Origin: Kangiella spongicola
Lineage (GTDB): Bacteria > Pseudomonadota > Gammaproteobacteria > Enterobacterales > Kangiellaceae
Reading direction: 5' to 3'
NCBI RefSeq assembly: GCF_003194565.2
Contig: NZ_QICH01000001.1
Coordinates: forward strand, 620,001 to 684,000
Length of the DNA stretch: 64,000 nucleotides
Position numbers and translations under genes: made by a program
In this document: positions 45,871 to 54,952 of the stretch, piece by piece
Layout of the letters: each line of letters starts with the position of its first letter
Position numbering within the stretch: position 1 is the first letter of the stretch
Notes under the pieces: generated by a model
What the model was told of the DNA's origin: nothing
Database searches by the model: none
The model's input: only the letters and a program-made list of their open reading frames with translations

Positions 45871-46478
45871 TCTCCAGTCCTCTGAAACTTTGCAATTACT
45901 TGCTGCACTTTATCGCGTCCACGGTGTAACAGTACTCGGGCATTAGATGCTGTGATCTGCAAGATGTTACAGATCGTCTCCATATCCAAGCCGCCTATAT
46001 CTCTTAAATTTAAAATCTGCTGCTGATTATCGGGTAGCCTGTCGATGTGTTTTTTAAGACAGTCCTTAAGTTCATCGGCCGATAATAGCTCGTCTGGCGA
46101 CGACATATCCCACTCTGGATTACCCTCTGCCCAGTGCCCGCGCTGAGTAAAGCGGGTATCAGTGGCCCAGTTTTCATTAACCGCTTCGAGCGACACCGAG
46201 CGCGATTCTTTGCGTAGGCGACTCTTAGCTTCGTTCGCCGTAATTCGAATCAACCAAGATTTCAGTGCGGAACGCCCTTCAAACTTATGGATGGCGTTTA
46301 TCGCAGAAATCCATGCTTCCTGCACGACTTCATCGGCTATGGATGAGCCAGCAATGGCGTAAGCTACTGCATACATTGACGAATGGTACTCTTTAACTAC
46401 CTGATCGAATAGCGCGACATCGTTATTCTTTAATCGTGCCACCAACTCTTTTTCTGATGGTAATGGTTGTGTTTCCAT
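45864..46478 (-). CDS. ECF-type RNA polymerase sigma factor
   Basis: A 204-residue sigma-70 family factor with region 2 (FDQVVKEYHSSMYAVAYAI, ADEVVQEAWISAI, WLIRITANEAKSRLRK) and region 4 (LPDNQQQILNLRDIGG, MDMETICNILQ-like segment, SNARVLLHRGRDKV). The linker between the regions is somewhat long (about residues 95-135). Its regulon is not evident. It is divergent from the glutamate-synthase-like gene and is followed by a short anti-sigma gene. Confidence 0.92.
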   Translation of the reverse strand: METQPLPSEKELVARLKNNDVALFDQVVKEYHSSMYAVAYAIAGSSIADEVVQEAWISAINAIHKFEGRSALKSWLIRITANEAKSRLRKESRSVSLEAVNENWATDTRFTQRGHWAEGNPEWDMSSPDELLSADELKDCLKKHIDRLPDNQQQILNLRDIGGLDMETICNILQITASNARVLLHRGRDKVQQVIAKFQRTGEC

Positions 46479-46636
46479 CGACTCCTCTATGGTCTTTTAG
46501 CAGGTATTTTTGACTTGCTAGTAAGGTCTCTATTAACCTTAGACTAACCAAGCTTATAAATCACTGATTTATGCTATAAAACATGGCTATAGCGTAAGAT
46601 AAAAACAGCTTCCAATGATAACCTGAGGAATATTTG

Positions 46637-48154
46637 ATGGAATTCGGCTTCATGGCATTTGCTAAAACCGCTCTTAACTGGATTGGGCTTATTTTCGTTT
46701 TGGGGCTAACGCTTTTACTCATTGCCATAGTCATCACCTACATTATCGATAAAACTCAGAAGAAGCACGCAGTTCGCCGAAATTTCCCGGTGATAGGACG
46801 TTTTCGTTACTGGTTTGAGCATCTTGGTGAGTTTTTCCGTCAATATTTCTTTACCCTCGATCGCGAAGAAATGCCGTTTAATCGAGCAGAAAGAAGCTGG
46901 GCTTATCGTGCCGCCAAAAACGTCAGTCGAACCCTAGCTTTCGGCTCTACACGCAACTTAACGCCTACTGGCACGGTGATGTTCCTTAACGATCAGTTCC
47001 CCACTCTGGAAGAAAACGCGGTCGAATCTGAAGCTCTTTTAATTGGTCCTTATTGCCCAAAACCCTATTTAGCCCCAAGCTTTTTTAATATTTCCGGCAT
47101 GAGCTACGGCGCTTTATCCAAAGTTGCGGTTCAAGCGCTAGCCAAAGGGGCTGCCAAAGCGGGTTGTTGGATCAATACTGGCGAAGGTGGCCTATCGCCT
47201 CACCATCTTTCTGGTGGCGGTGATGTTGTGTTTCAAATTGGTACCGCAAAATACGGCGTACGTAATGACGACGGTACTCTATCGGACGAGAAGCTGATCG
47301 AGGTTTGCTCCCACGATCAGGTCAAAATGGTTGAGCTTAAGCTGGCGCAAGGAGCTAAGCCAGGCAAAGGCGGTATTCTGCCTGGCAGAAAAGTGACAGA
47401 AGAAATTGCTCAAATTCGCCACATCCCAGCCGGCGAAGACTCCATCAGCCCTAATGGGCACCCTGAAATTGATAATGTCAGCGATCTACTCGACATGATC
47501 AACCATATTCGTGATTTAACCGGCAAGCCGGTGGGCTTTAAAACCGTTATTGGCACCGATGCCTTCCTGTTCGATCTGTGCGAGGAAATTCACAAGCGTG
47601 GCATAAAATCTGCGCCGGACTTTATTACTATCGACAGCGCCGATGGTGGCTCTGGCGCTGCACCACAGCCTTTGTTTGATTATGTCGGTCTTACGATTAA
47701 GGAAAGCTTGCCTTTAGTCTTGAGCGTGCTGCAAAAACAGGGACTTCGCGATCGTGTAAAAGTTATCTGCTCAGGCAAGATGATCAACCCATCGGGCGTT
47801 GCTTGGGCTTTAGCTATGGGCGCAGACTTCGCCTTATCCGCTCGCGGCTTTATGTTTGCCCTAGGTTGCATCCAAGCTCTTCAATGCAACAAGAACACCT
47901 GTCCTACAGGCGTCACCACCCATGATCCTGATTTACAAAAAGGTTTAGTGGTGCCTGATAAAGCTGAGCGCGTTTACCATTATCATAAAAATTTAGTCAA
48001 GGCTGTTGGCGTTATTGCGCACTCTTGTGGCGTAACAGAACCTCGCGGCTTGAAGCGACATCACGTAAGAGTTGTAACAGAAACTGGTTTATCGACTCCT
48101 TTAGATAAGATACACCCTTATCAAGAAAGCAGTATTCCGACTAAAAAGATCTAG
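46637..48154 (+). CDS. FMN-binding glutamate-synthase-family protein, membrane-anchored
   Basis: A 505-residue protein with an N-terminal hydrophobic helix (about residues 12-36) followed by a GltB-like FMN barrel. Barrel motifs are MSYGALSKVAVQALAKGA, NTGEGGLSPHH, KPGKGGILPG, TIDSADGGSGAAPQPL and GFMFALGCIQALQCNKNTCPTG, the latter with the cluster-type cysteines. It has no amidotransferase domain, so it is not a full glutamate synthase. I chose ATG 46637 with CTGAGGA upstream; the preceding TTG is unlikely. DoxX follows after 48 bases. Confidence 0.88.
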   Translation: MEFGFMAFAKTALNWIGLIFVLGLTLLLIAIVITYIIDKTQKKHAVRRNFPVIGRFRYWFEHLGEFFRQYFFTLDREEMPFNRAERSWAYRAAKNVSRTLAFGSTRNLTPTGTVMFLNDQFPTLEENAVESEALLIGPYCPKPYLAPSFFNISGMSYGALSKVAVQALAKGAAKAGCWINTGEGGLSPHHLSGGGDVVFQIGTAKYGVRNDDGTLSDEKLIEVCSHDQVKMVELKLAQGAKPGKGGILPGRKVTEEIAQIRHIPAGEDSISPNGHPEIDNVSDLLDMINHIRDLTGKPVGFKTVIGTDAFLFDLCEEIHKRGIKSAPDFITIDSADGGSGAAPQPLFDYVGLTIKESLPLVLSVLQKQGLRDRVKVICSGKMINPSGVAWALAMGADFALSARGFMFALGCIQALQCNKNTCPTGVTTHDPDLQKGLVVPDKAERVYHYHKNLVKAVGVIAHSCGVTEPRGLKRHHVRVVTETGLSTPLDKIHPYQESSIPTKKI

Positions 48155-48202
48155 CAGGATTGTAATAGTCAGTCGTGGAATACCCTAAAACGAGGATTTG
48201 TT

Positions 48203-48781
48203 ATGAGTCATCTAGTTCAGAGTTACCATAAGTTTCAGACTTGTGCTTGCCACTATCTAAAACATTTAGACGGTATTCCACCACTTCTTTTCCGGTTGAT
48301 TCTAATCTTCCCGCTTTATGAAGCTGGTATGCGTAAATTCGATAACTTTTCTAGCACATCCAACTGGTTTGCCAGCCTTGGTATGCCACTACCTGATGTG
48401 ATGACTTTTTTAGCCGCCAGTGCTGAAATGGTCGGTGGTATTTTTATTCTTATAGGCTTTGCTACTCGCTGGGCGGCGATCCCGTTGCTAGTGACGATGT
48501 TAGTCGCAGCACTTGCAGTGCACTGGGATAACGGTTGGTATGCCATCGCACAATCGTCCGATCCTGAAGTAGCAAGCCGCTTAGAGATGGGGCGCAGTAT
48601 TTTACAAGAATATGGCAACTATAGCTGGCTCACTGCGAAAGGCAACTTCGCTATCCTGCAAAACGGCATTGAATTCGCCGCAATCTATTTTGCCATGCTA
48701 GCCTCGCTATTCTTTACCGGTGGCGGTCGCTACTTCTCGGTTGATTATTGGCTCGGTAAGTTTTTCACCAAACCACAATAA
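48203..48781 (+). CDS. DoxX-family membrane protein
   Basis: A 192-residue protein with about four hydrophobic segments and the DoxX features FRLILIFPLYEAGMRKFDN, then LAASAEMVGGIFILIGFATR. The C-terminal half contains a longer periplasmic-type loop. DoxX proteins are linked to redox and thiol stress or quinone chemistry, but the precise role is unclear. It is likely cotranscribed with the upstream flavoprotein, suggesting a shared redox task (inference). Confidence 0.85.
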   Translation: MSHLVQSYHKFQTCACHYLKHLDGIPPLLFRLILIFPLYEAGMRKFDNFSSTSNWFASLGMPLPDVMTFLAASAEMVGGIFILIGFATRWAAIPLLVTMLVAALAVHWDNGWYAIAQSSDPEVASRLEMGRSILQEYGNYSWLTAKGNFAILQNGIEFAAIYFAMLASLFFTGGGRYFSVDYWLGKFFTKPQ

Positions 48782-48805
48782 ACCGCTTACGTTTAAAACA
48801 CCCCA

Positions 48806-48829
48806 AAAAGCCGTTATTCAACGGCTTTT
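48806..48829 (+). terminator. Terminator after doxX
   Basis: Perfect AAAAGCCGTT/AACGGCTTTT stem with a 4-base loop, 25 bases past the stop. Confidence 0.85.
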
Positions 48830-48922
48830 CCTTAAATACCCTTGTTTGACGGTGCTAATCCGACCACAAATGGCGTACAATAAGCGTATCATTAGAACGC
48901 ATCACTTCTCACACCTACAATC

Positions 48923-48940
48923 ATGAGCGAGAAAATATAA
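48923..48940 (+). other. Five-codon leader frame that duplicates the malic-enzyme start
   Basis: ATG AGC GAG AAA ATA TAA encodes MSEKI and stops two bases before the real ATG. The 13-base AATCATGAGCGAG occurs twice, 20 bases apart, at 48920 and 48940. It may be a recent duplication or a translated upstream frame. Confidence 0.5.
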
Positions 48941-48942
48941 TC

Positions 48943-50136
48943 ATGAGCGAGTTTTTCAAAAAATCCTTAGATATCCACAAATACCTTCGCGGCAAATGGG
49001 GCATCAAAAGCAAAGTGCCACTACAAAACCGCGATGACCTCTCTGTAGCCTACACTCCTGGCGTTGCTGCCGTTTCTAACCACATCGCGAAAGATAAGAA
49101 TTCGAGCTACATTTACACCATGAAAGGCAATTCGGTCGCTATCGTTTCTGATGGTTCAGCCGTTTTAGGCCTTGGCGATATTGGCCCAGAGGCCGCGCTG
49201 CCTGTGATGGAAGGTAAAGCTATTTTATTTAAAGAGTTCGCCGATATTGATGGCGTGCCATTAGTAATTGATGCAGCTTCGGTAGATGAAATCGTTACTA
49301 CGGTAAAAACTATCGCACCGACGTTCGGTGGTATTAACCTTGAAGATATCGCGGCACCAAAGTGTTTTGAAATTGAAGAAGCGCTACAAGATATCGGTAT
49401 CCCCGTTTTTCACGACGACCAGCATGGCACAGCGATCGTGTTATTAGCAGCGCTAATCAACGCTTGCAAAGTCTCTGGCAAAGATATCGAACAGTTAAAG
49501 GTTGTGATTAATGGCGCAGGTGCGGCGGGTACTGCAATTGCTAAGTTATTGCGCTGCGTTGGTCACGAAGAGTCGGCCTGTATTCCAGTGGAAGACGTTC
49601 TTGTGTGTGACTCCAAGGGTATCATTTCCTCAGATCGCGATAACCTGAATCACGAAAAAGAAAAGATTCTAGCCTATACCAATCGTCATAATCGCAACGG
49701 TAACTTAATCGATGCTTTGCATGATGCGGATGTATTTATCGGCGTGTCCAAAGGCAACTTGCTAACGGGCGACGACATCAAGCTCATGAACAAGGATCCG
49801 ATCATCCTAGCCATGGCAAACCCAATCCCTGAAATTATGCCTGACGAAGCGAAAGCCGCAGGTGCCTCAGTAGTAGGTACTGGGCGTAGCGACTTCCCGA
49901 ACCAGGTGAACAACGTGCTAGCCTTCCCAGGCATCTTCCGCGGTGCGTTAGAAGCTCGCGCCACCCGAATCACTGAAGGCATGAAGATTGCAGCGGCGCA
50001 TGCTTTAGCAGGTGCGGTTAATAAGTTATCACCAGATCACGTTCTTCCAGATCCCCTAAACCGTAACGTTGCGCAGAAGGTAGCCGAAGCAGTTAAAGAG
50101 CAAGCGATTAAAGAAAACGTTCAACGTCCTCTTTAA
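48943..50136 (+). CDS. Malic enzyme (oxaloacetate-decarboxylating malate dehydrogenase)
   Basis: Converts malate to pyruvate and CO2 with NAD(P) reduction. The short bacterial form of 397 residues: LSVAYTPGVAAVSNHIA, the catalytic segment GNSVAIVSDGSAVLGLGDIG, EDIAAPKCFEIE, HDDQHGTAIVLLAALI and the nucleotide fold VVINGAGAAGTAIAKLL (about residues 186-200). No phosphotransacetylase domain is fused. Cofactor preference cannot be told from sequence alone. It is probably monocistronic, with a duplicated start sequence just upstream. Confidence 0.95.
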   Translation: MSEFFKKSLDIHKYLRGKWGIKSKVPLQNRDDLSVAYTPGVAAVSNHIAKDKNSSYIYTMKGNSVAIVSDGSAVLGLGDIGPEAALPVMEGKAILFKEFADIDGVPLVIDAASVDEIVTTVKTIAPTFGGINLEDIAAPKCFEIEEALQDIGIPVFHDDQHGTAIVLLAALINACKVSGKDIEQLKVVINGAGAAGTAIAKLLRCVGHEESACIPVEDVLVCDSKGIISSDRDNLNHEKEKILAYTNRHNRNGNLIDALHDADVFIGVSKGNLLTGDDIKLMNKDPIILAMANPIPEIMPDEAKAAGASVVGTGRSDFPNQVNNVLAFPGIFRGALEARATRITEGMKIAAAHALAGAVNKLSPDHVLPDPLNRNVAQKVAEAVKEQAIKENVQRPL

Positions 50137-50150
50137 CGCTTACTTTTCAT

Positions 50151-51206
50151 CTACTTTGAGCAGGTCAGCACTTTTTCGATGGCCTGCTCAATCAGTTCTG
50201 GCTGTGACATCATCAGCAAATGTTCTTTAGTATCCACTGGCCAATAAGCGCCACAATCGCTCGTCTTGGCTAACTCAAAATACCACTCAATACCTTCTTT
50301 ACGCCATTTTGCAATCGATGCTTTAACCGCTTCGTCCTCAATTGTCGCTAAATAAGCACTCTCAAAGTCGGTGTCCAACACCACCAGGGGTAACTCTGAA
50401 TCTAGCGGATGCTTAACTGCAGCTTCTAAATCCTCTTTATAAACGCTCGCTTCTAAAAATTTGTGGATTTGATAATCGCGCGTATTCCTAATCGCTTCGA
50501 CCGCATCGTAATAATCCCAGTCCATAAAATCTTCGAGCTCTTTTGGAATAAGGGTCATTAAATGCTCACGCTCTGCTTTCAGCTTTTGCTCAATTCGCTG
50601 CTCATACTTACCCGCTTTAATATAGTCTTTTAAGCCCTGCCAACCTTCTTTGTACCCTTCAGTTTCACTGGTGTAGTGCTGTATCGAGTGTGGTGTTAGC
50701 ACATCAGGATCGATTAACACTACGCCTCTTGTACGTGTTCTCAGCTTTGGATTGTTGAGCAAAAGCTGTAAGGACAAATTCGAGCTGGCGAATGCCACGA
50801 ACACTAGTTCCCGCTCTGAGCCGATTACCTCCTCCGACAATAGAAAAGCTTCGAGGTCACTGGCGAACTGACGGTAAGAAGGCGCTTCAATTTGTTTTGA
50901 CCATGCTTGCCCAGCACGATCGATAGCAATGGACTGATAGCTATCGGCAAGACTTCTGTTAGAAAGATAGTTCTGCGCCAAGATCCACCAAGCACTATCG
51001 CTGTGCCAGTTATCAGTTGGCCCAGACAATAAAATTAACAATGGTTTCTGCTCAGCTTGACCTTTTTGGTGGTAATGAAGTTGATGACCATTAACCGACG
51101 TTAGATGGCTTTGTAAAGGTATCGCGGGCTTGTCAGCTTTGGCCATTACGCAAAGATTCGTTACCGACAACAATAATGCCACACTCCAAGCAGCTACTTG
51201 CTTCAT
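50151..51206 (-). CDS. Exported alpha/beta-hydrolase-like protein
   Basis: A 351-residue protein with a signal peptide (cut near VMA/KA, about residue 24). The alpha/beta-hydrolase fold shows in LLILLSGPTDNWHSDSAWW (oxyanion strand), SIAIDRAGQAWS and LVVLDTDFESAYL, with a late His in KEHLLMM. The nucleophile position reads VAFASSNLS, without the usual G-x-S-x-G. It may therefore be inactive or have an altered catalytic site. The substrate is unknown. It stands alone between malic enzyme and the surface-protein gene. Confidence 0.8.
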   Translation of the reverse strand: MKQVAAWSVALLLSVTNLCVMAKADKPAIPLQSHLTSVNGHQLHYHQKGQAEQKPLLILLSGPTDNWHSDSAWWILAQNYLSNRSLADSYQSIAIDRAGQAWSKQIEAPSYRQFASDLEAFLLSEEVIGSERELVFVAFASSNLSLQLLLNNPKLRTRTRGVVLIDPDVLTPHSIQHYTSETEGYKEGWQGLKDYIKAGKYEQRIEQKLKAEREHLMTLIPKELEDFMDWDYYDAVEAIRNTRDYQIHKFLEASVYKEDLEAAVKHPLDSELPLVVLDTDFESAYLATIEDEAVKASIAKWRKEGIEWYFELAKTSDCGAYWPVDTKEHLLMMSQPELIEQAIEKVLTCSK

Positions 51207-51377
51207 ACTATTTGCCTCGTGTTTTTTCTTACGCTATCTGTCCAGGAGAGTTCGCCAATTGGCCTTCCTTCATTTCAAAATAATCATTATTGCTTATCTT
51301 TAACAGAATTTTTTCATAGAAATGACCAATTTCTTGGTATAGGCTAGAAAATAGACACTTTTCTGGAGCTCGTCCCC

Positions 51378-53177
51378 ATGAACAAACTGATCTATCTTGC
51401 CCTATTAGCAACTGCACCTTTGGCATTTATCACTGAGCCAGTTTCAGCACACAGTGGCGCACACCCTATTCGCTACGTCGCTGAAGATGGTGTCGACCAA
51501 GGTAACTGTTCGCAAGTGAAAAATCCTTGCGCCTCGATCAGCTATGCCGTTAACCAGTCGAGCAAAGGCGATAAGATTTATGTTGCTTCCGGTCAGTATT
51601 TCGCGCAAGAAATGGATATCTTTTATTTGTTAAACGATATGGTGGCGGTTAAAGGTGGCTTCTCAAAAGAAAATGGCTACCATCAACAAAATCCAGAAAA
51701 GAACGTCACCACCATTGTTGGGCTTCCTGCCGAATACCGAGAACAGCTGCAAAAGAAAGGCTTTCGCCTTCTGCAAGACAGTAAGGGAAACCAAGAATTT
51801 CGCGTAAAACCTGAATACCTCGACATGCTCGAACGCTACCAGAAGGTTAATCAAACCAATAAAAAACAAATTTCCTGTCAGAACGGTAGCGCTGATGAGT
51901 TTCCTTGCTATCAAGTTGATTTGATTTCACAGCATTCTCTAGCCTCTTTGAGCACTTCACCCTCTAGCGCCAGCGATATTTGGGGCTATGTCGATCTCAA
52001 TAACAATCGTGAATATGCCTTGATGGGGCTCGTTAATGGCACCACCCTTATCGACGTTACGGATGCCGCCAATCCTGCCGAAGTGGGCACTATTTCTGGC
52101 GTCAGTAGCACTTGGCGCGACGTTAAAGTGTATCAATACTTCGACCAAGCAAGCGACCGCTATAAGGCTTACGCCTACGTCACCACCGAAGGCCAAGGCG
52201 GCCTGCAAGTCATTGACCTAAGCGATGCGCCAAACAGTATTCAGCTGGTCAACACCATAGAAGTTTTCAAAACCGCGCATAATATTTATTTAGGCAACAT
52301 CGACTACACCAATGGCACCGCGCTTGATGGACACCAAGCTTATTTGTACATTGCTGGCTCTAATTTAGGCAACGGTTCTTATCGTATTTTTGACCTCGTC
52401 GATCCTGAAAATCCCGCACTCATCACTACGCCGGACTCCACCGGTTACGTCCACGACGCGACCAACTTGATCATCGATGATAGTCGCACAGAGCAATGCG
52501 CCAACGGGCATAATCCTTGTGAGTTATTGGTCGACTTTAATGAAAATACGGTGGATATTTGGGACACCACCGACAAGTCTGCGCCTACAAAAATCAGCAG
52601 CACACCATACAACGGTGCTCGCTACACCCACTCTGGCTGGTACTCCAAAGATAAGAACTACATTTTCGTTCAGGACGAGCTCGATGAACGTAACTTAGAC
52701 GTAAATACTCGCTTGTATGTGATGGATATTACCGACTTAAGCTCACCACAGGTTGTTGGTCAATATGAAGGCCAGACCCGTGCGATTGATCACAACGGTT
52801 TTACCCTTGGCGATAAGTATTACATGTCGAATTATAAGCGTGGCCTGACGATTCTGGACGTTGCGAATCCTGCCACGCCAAAAGAAATTGGCTTTTTCGA
52901 CACTTACCCAATCCCCGAAGCTAACGACCCTCAATTTGATGGTGCATGGGGCACATATCCTTACTTACCGAGTGGCAATATTCTGGTTAGTGATATTTCT
53001 AACGGTCTTTTTGTGCTCAAAGACAATAGCCAAATTGGTGACGAAGGCCCAACAGCAACTGAGCCAGAACCGCCAACTACCCCACCCACAAGCGGAACCG
53101 GTGGCGGTGGCGGCCCATTGAATATCTTTATTGTGCTAGCTCTAATCGCTATGCTGAACGCACGACGATTACGTTAA
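51378..53177 (+). CDS. Choice-of-anchor-B surface protein with GlyGly-CTERM-like tail
   Basis: A 599-residue secreted protein. It has a signal peptide (cut after VSA, about residue 24) and a short DUF1565-like beta-helix part with a Cys pair (about 37-110: GNCSQVKNPCASISYAV, GDKIYVASGQY). The large LVIVD/choice-of-anchor-B beta-propeller domain follows (about 175-560). A Pro/Thr linker leads to a Gly-rich stretch, a hydrophobic helix and ARRLR. That C-terminus looks like a GlyGly-CTERM signal processed by rhombosortase. Known relatives are surface proteins of marine gamma-proteobacteria; the ligand is unknown. Confidence 0.85.
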   Translation: MNKLIYLALLATAPLAFITEPVSAHSGAHPIRYVAEDGVDQGNCSQVKNPCASISYAVNQSSKGDKIYVASGQYFAQEMDIFYLLNDMVAVKGGFSKENGYHQQNPEKNVTTIVGLPAEYREQLQKKGFRLLQDSKGNQEFRVKPEYLDMLERYQKVNQTNKKQISCQNGSADEFPCYQVDLISQHSLASLSTSPSSASDIWGYVDLNNNREYALMGLVNGTTLIDVTDAANPAEVGTISGVSSTWRDVKVYQYFDQASDRYKAYAYVTTEGQGGLQVIDLSDAPNSIQLVNTIEVFKTAHNIYLGNIDYTNGTALDGHQAYLYIAGSNLGNGSYRIFDLVDPENPALITTPDSTGYVHDATNLIIDDSRTEQCANGHNPCELLVDFNENTVDIWDTTDKSAPTKISSTPYNGARYTHSGWYSKDKNYIFVQDELDERNLDVNTRLYVMDITDLSSPQVVGQYEGQTRAIDHNGFTLGDKYYMSNYKRGLTILDVANPATPKEIGFFDTYPIPEANDPQFDGAWGTYPYLPSGNILVSDISNGLFVLKDNSQIGDEGPTATEPEPPTTPPTSGTGGGGGPLNIFIVLALIAMLNARRLR

Positions 53178-53196
53178 ACTCAATATTAAGAATTAT

Positions 53197-54033
53197 ATGA
53201 AAACCATTAATCTTTGGCTGATTATTCTCGGCCTATTAATTGCAGGCTTGCTCGCTGGTAGCAAAGCCGTTGACCATTATGGCGAACAATATACTGACCA
53301 AGCGCTTGAGCGTAGCCTTATTGCCTTCGCCGTTGCTCGTGGACTTAATGGTCTAATTTCAGTGGCTCAAGAAGCAGAAATCGCGATGCAGCCCGCTGGT
53401 ATTGGCTTGACGCTATCGCCAGGTGAAATCCTCGACCCTATTAATGATCTGATTGAACGTTTTTCTGTCGTCATGCTGGTCACCGCTAGCGCACTAGGTA
53501 TTCAAAAGCTGATGTTATCGATTGGCGTTTGGGATTATTTTAATTACTTTATTATCGCCTTTTGGGCTTTTGCTGCAGGTTATCTACTGTTCCAACATTT
53601 CAAACAACGCCAAGCAAATCCACTAATCCTTAAAGTGGCACTGTTTCTTGTTCTGGTACGCTTCGCCACACCAATAATGGCACTAGGCTCGGAAGCGCTG
53701 TATCAAGGCTTTCTCGCCAACGACTACCAAGAAGCGAGCCAAGGCTTGCAACAAACTGAAGCTACTATTCGACAAAACACCCCTGACGATGTGACTGGCG
53801 ACGAAGAACTCTCAGGTCTTGAAAAAACAAAACGCTGGTTCAGCGATGCCGCCGACCAGCTAAACCTTAAAAAGCAAATTGCCTCTTATCAAGAAGCCGC
53901 CGAACAAGCGAGCCAAAGCGTGATTCAATTAATCACCGTGTTTATCGTGCAAAACATCTTGTTTCCACTATTGTTCATATGGTTATTCGTGCGCTTTGGT
54001 AAAAATATTCTGCGGCGAAGGCCTCTTTCCTAA
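53197..54033 (+). CDS. Four-helix membrane protein of unknown function
   Basis: A 278-residue protein with an N-terminal hydrophobic segment (about residues 5-22), two close central ones (about 90-135) and further ones near 145-165 and 245-268. An acidic/Gln-rich soluble stretch between them is probably helical. AVARGLNGLISVAQEAEIA and PGEILDPINDLIERFS are the best-conserved-looking parts. I cannot name a family with confidence. It follows the surface-protein gene after 19 bases, so it may be in the same transcript. Confidence 0.72.
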   Translation: MKTINLWLIILGLLIAGLLAGSKAVDHYGEQYTDQALERSLIAFAVARGLNGLISVAQEAEIAMQPAGIGLTLSPGEILDPINDLIERFSVVMLVTASALGIQKLMLSIGVWDYFNYFIIAFWAFAAGYLLFQHFKQRQANPLILKVALFLVLVRFATPIMALGSEALYQGFLANDYQEASQGLQQTEATIRQNTPDDVTGDEELSGLEKTKRWFSDAADQLNLKKQIASYQEAAEQASQSVIQLITVFIVQNILFPLLFIWLFVRFGKNILRRRPLS

Positions 54034-54128
54034 TGTTACGCCTTTTTACTGTTAGCATAGGAATACCCCGCGAGTTTCCGTATAATCTTTTAGCAATTAT
54101 TCCAGTATTTTCATAAAGAGGAGTCTTT

Positions 54129-54845
54129 ATGCGCCCTAGTGGTAGAAGTAGTAACCAATTAAGACCCGTCACCATCACACGCAATTACACCAAACACGCC
54201 GAAGGCTCTGTGTTAATTGAGTTCGGTGAAACTAAAGTATTATGTACTGCCAGCGTCGTCGATAGCGTTCCACGCTTTCTAAAAGGCAAAGGTCAGGGCT
54301 GGTTAACGGCCGAGTATGGCATGTTGCCACGTTCGACTCACAGCCGTATGGATCGTGAAGCATCGCGTGGTAAGCAAGGCGGCCGTACGCTTGAAATCCA
54401 ACGTTTGATTGGGCGCTCATTGCGTGCAGCAGTGGACTTGAAGCAACTCGGCGAGCACACGATCTACATCGACTGCGACGTTATTCAAGCAGATGGCGGT
54501 ACTCGAACCGCGTCAATTAGCGGTGCTTGCGTAGCTTTGCATGACGCTCTGTTTACCATGCGCCAGCAAGGAAAAGTCAAAACGAACCCGCTTAAGCACA
54601 TGATTGGCTCTGTGTCTGTGGGCATTTATGAAGGCACGCCTGTTTTGGACTTAGACTACCCGGAAGATTCAAGTGCTGAAACAGATATGAACCTGGTTAT
54701 GGACGAGCATGACGGCTTTATTGAAATTCAAGGCACGGCTGAAGGTGCGACTTTTAGCGGTGACGAATTGATGCAAATGCTTGAGCTTGGTAAGCAGGGA
54801 ATCCGTGAGATTTTCGATATCCAGAAAAAAGCGATCGCCAGCTAA
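54129..54845 (+). CDS. rph: Ribonuclease PH
   Basis: Phosphate-dependent 3'-5' exonuclease that trims tRNA precursors and structured RNA. The 238-residue protein has the full RNase PH fold: [20 protein letters not shown], then [37 protein letters not shown], and the active-site [27 protein letters not shown] lies upstream. No rph frameshift is present. Confidence 0.97.
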   Translation: MRPSGRSSNQLRPVTITRNYTKHAEGSVLIEFGETKVLCTASVVDSVPRFLKGKGQGWLTAEYGMLPRSTHSRMDREASRGKQGGRTLEIQRLIGRSLRAAVDLKQLGEHTIYIDCDVIQADGGTRTASISGACVALHDALFTMRQQGKVKTNPLKHMIGSVSVGIYEGTPVLDLDYPEDSSAETDMNLVMDEHDGFIEIQGTAEGATFSGDELMQMLELGKQGIREIFDIQKKAIAS

Positions 54846-54952
54846 TCGATTTAAACCAGTGCTGCCAAATGTATTACAGCAAACGGTAGCGCTGGTTACC
54901 TTCTCTTATGAATAAGAGTCTCAAATAAGGGTATAAACAAAAGGAGCTTTTG

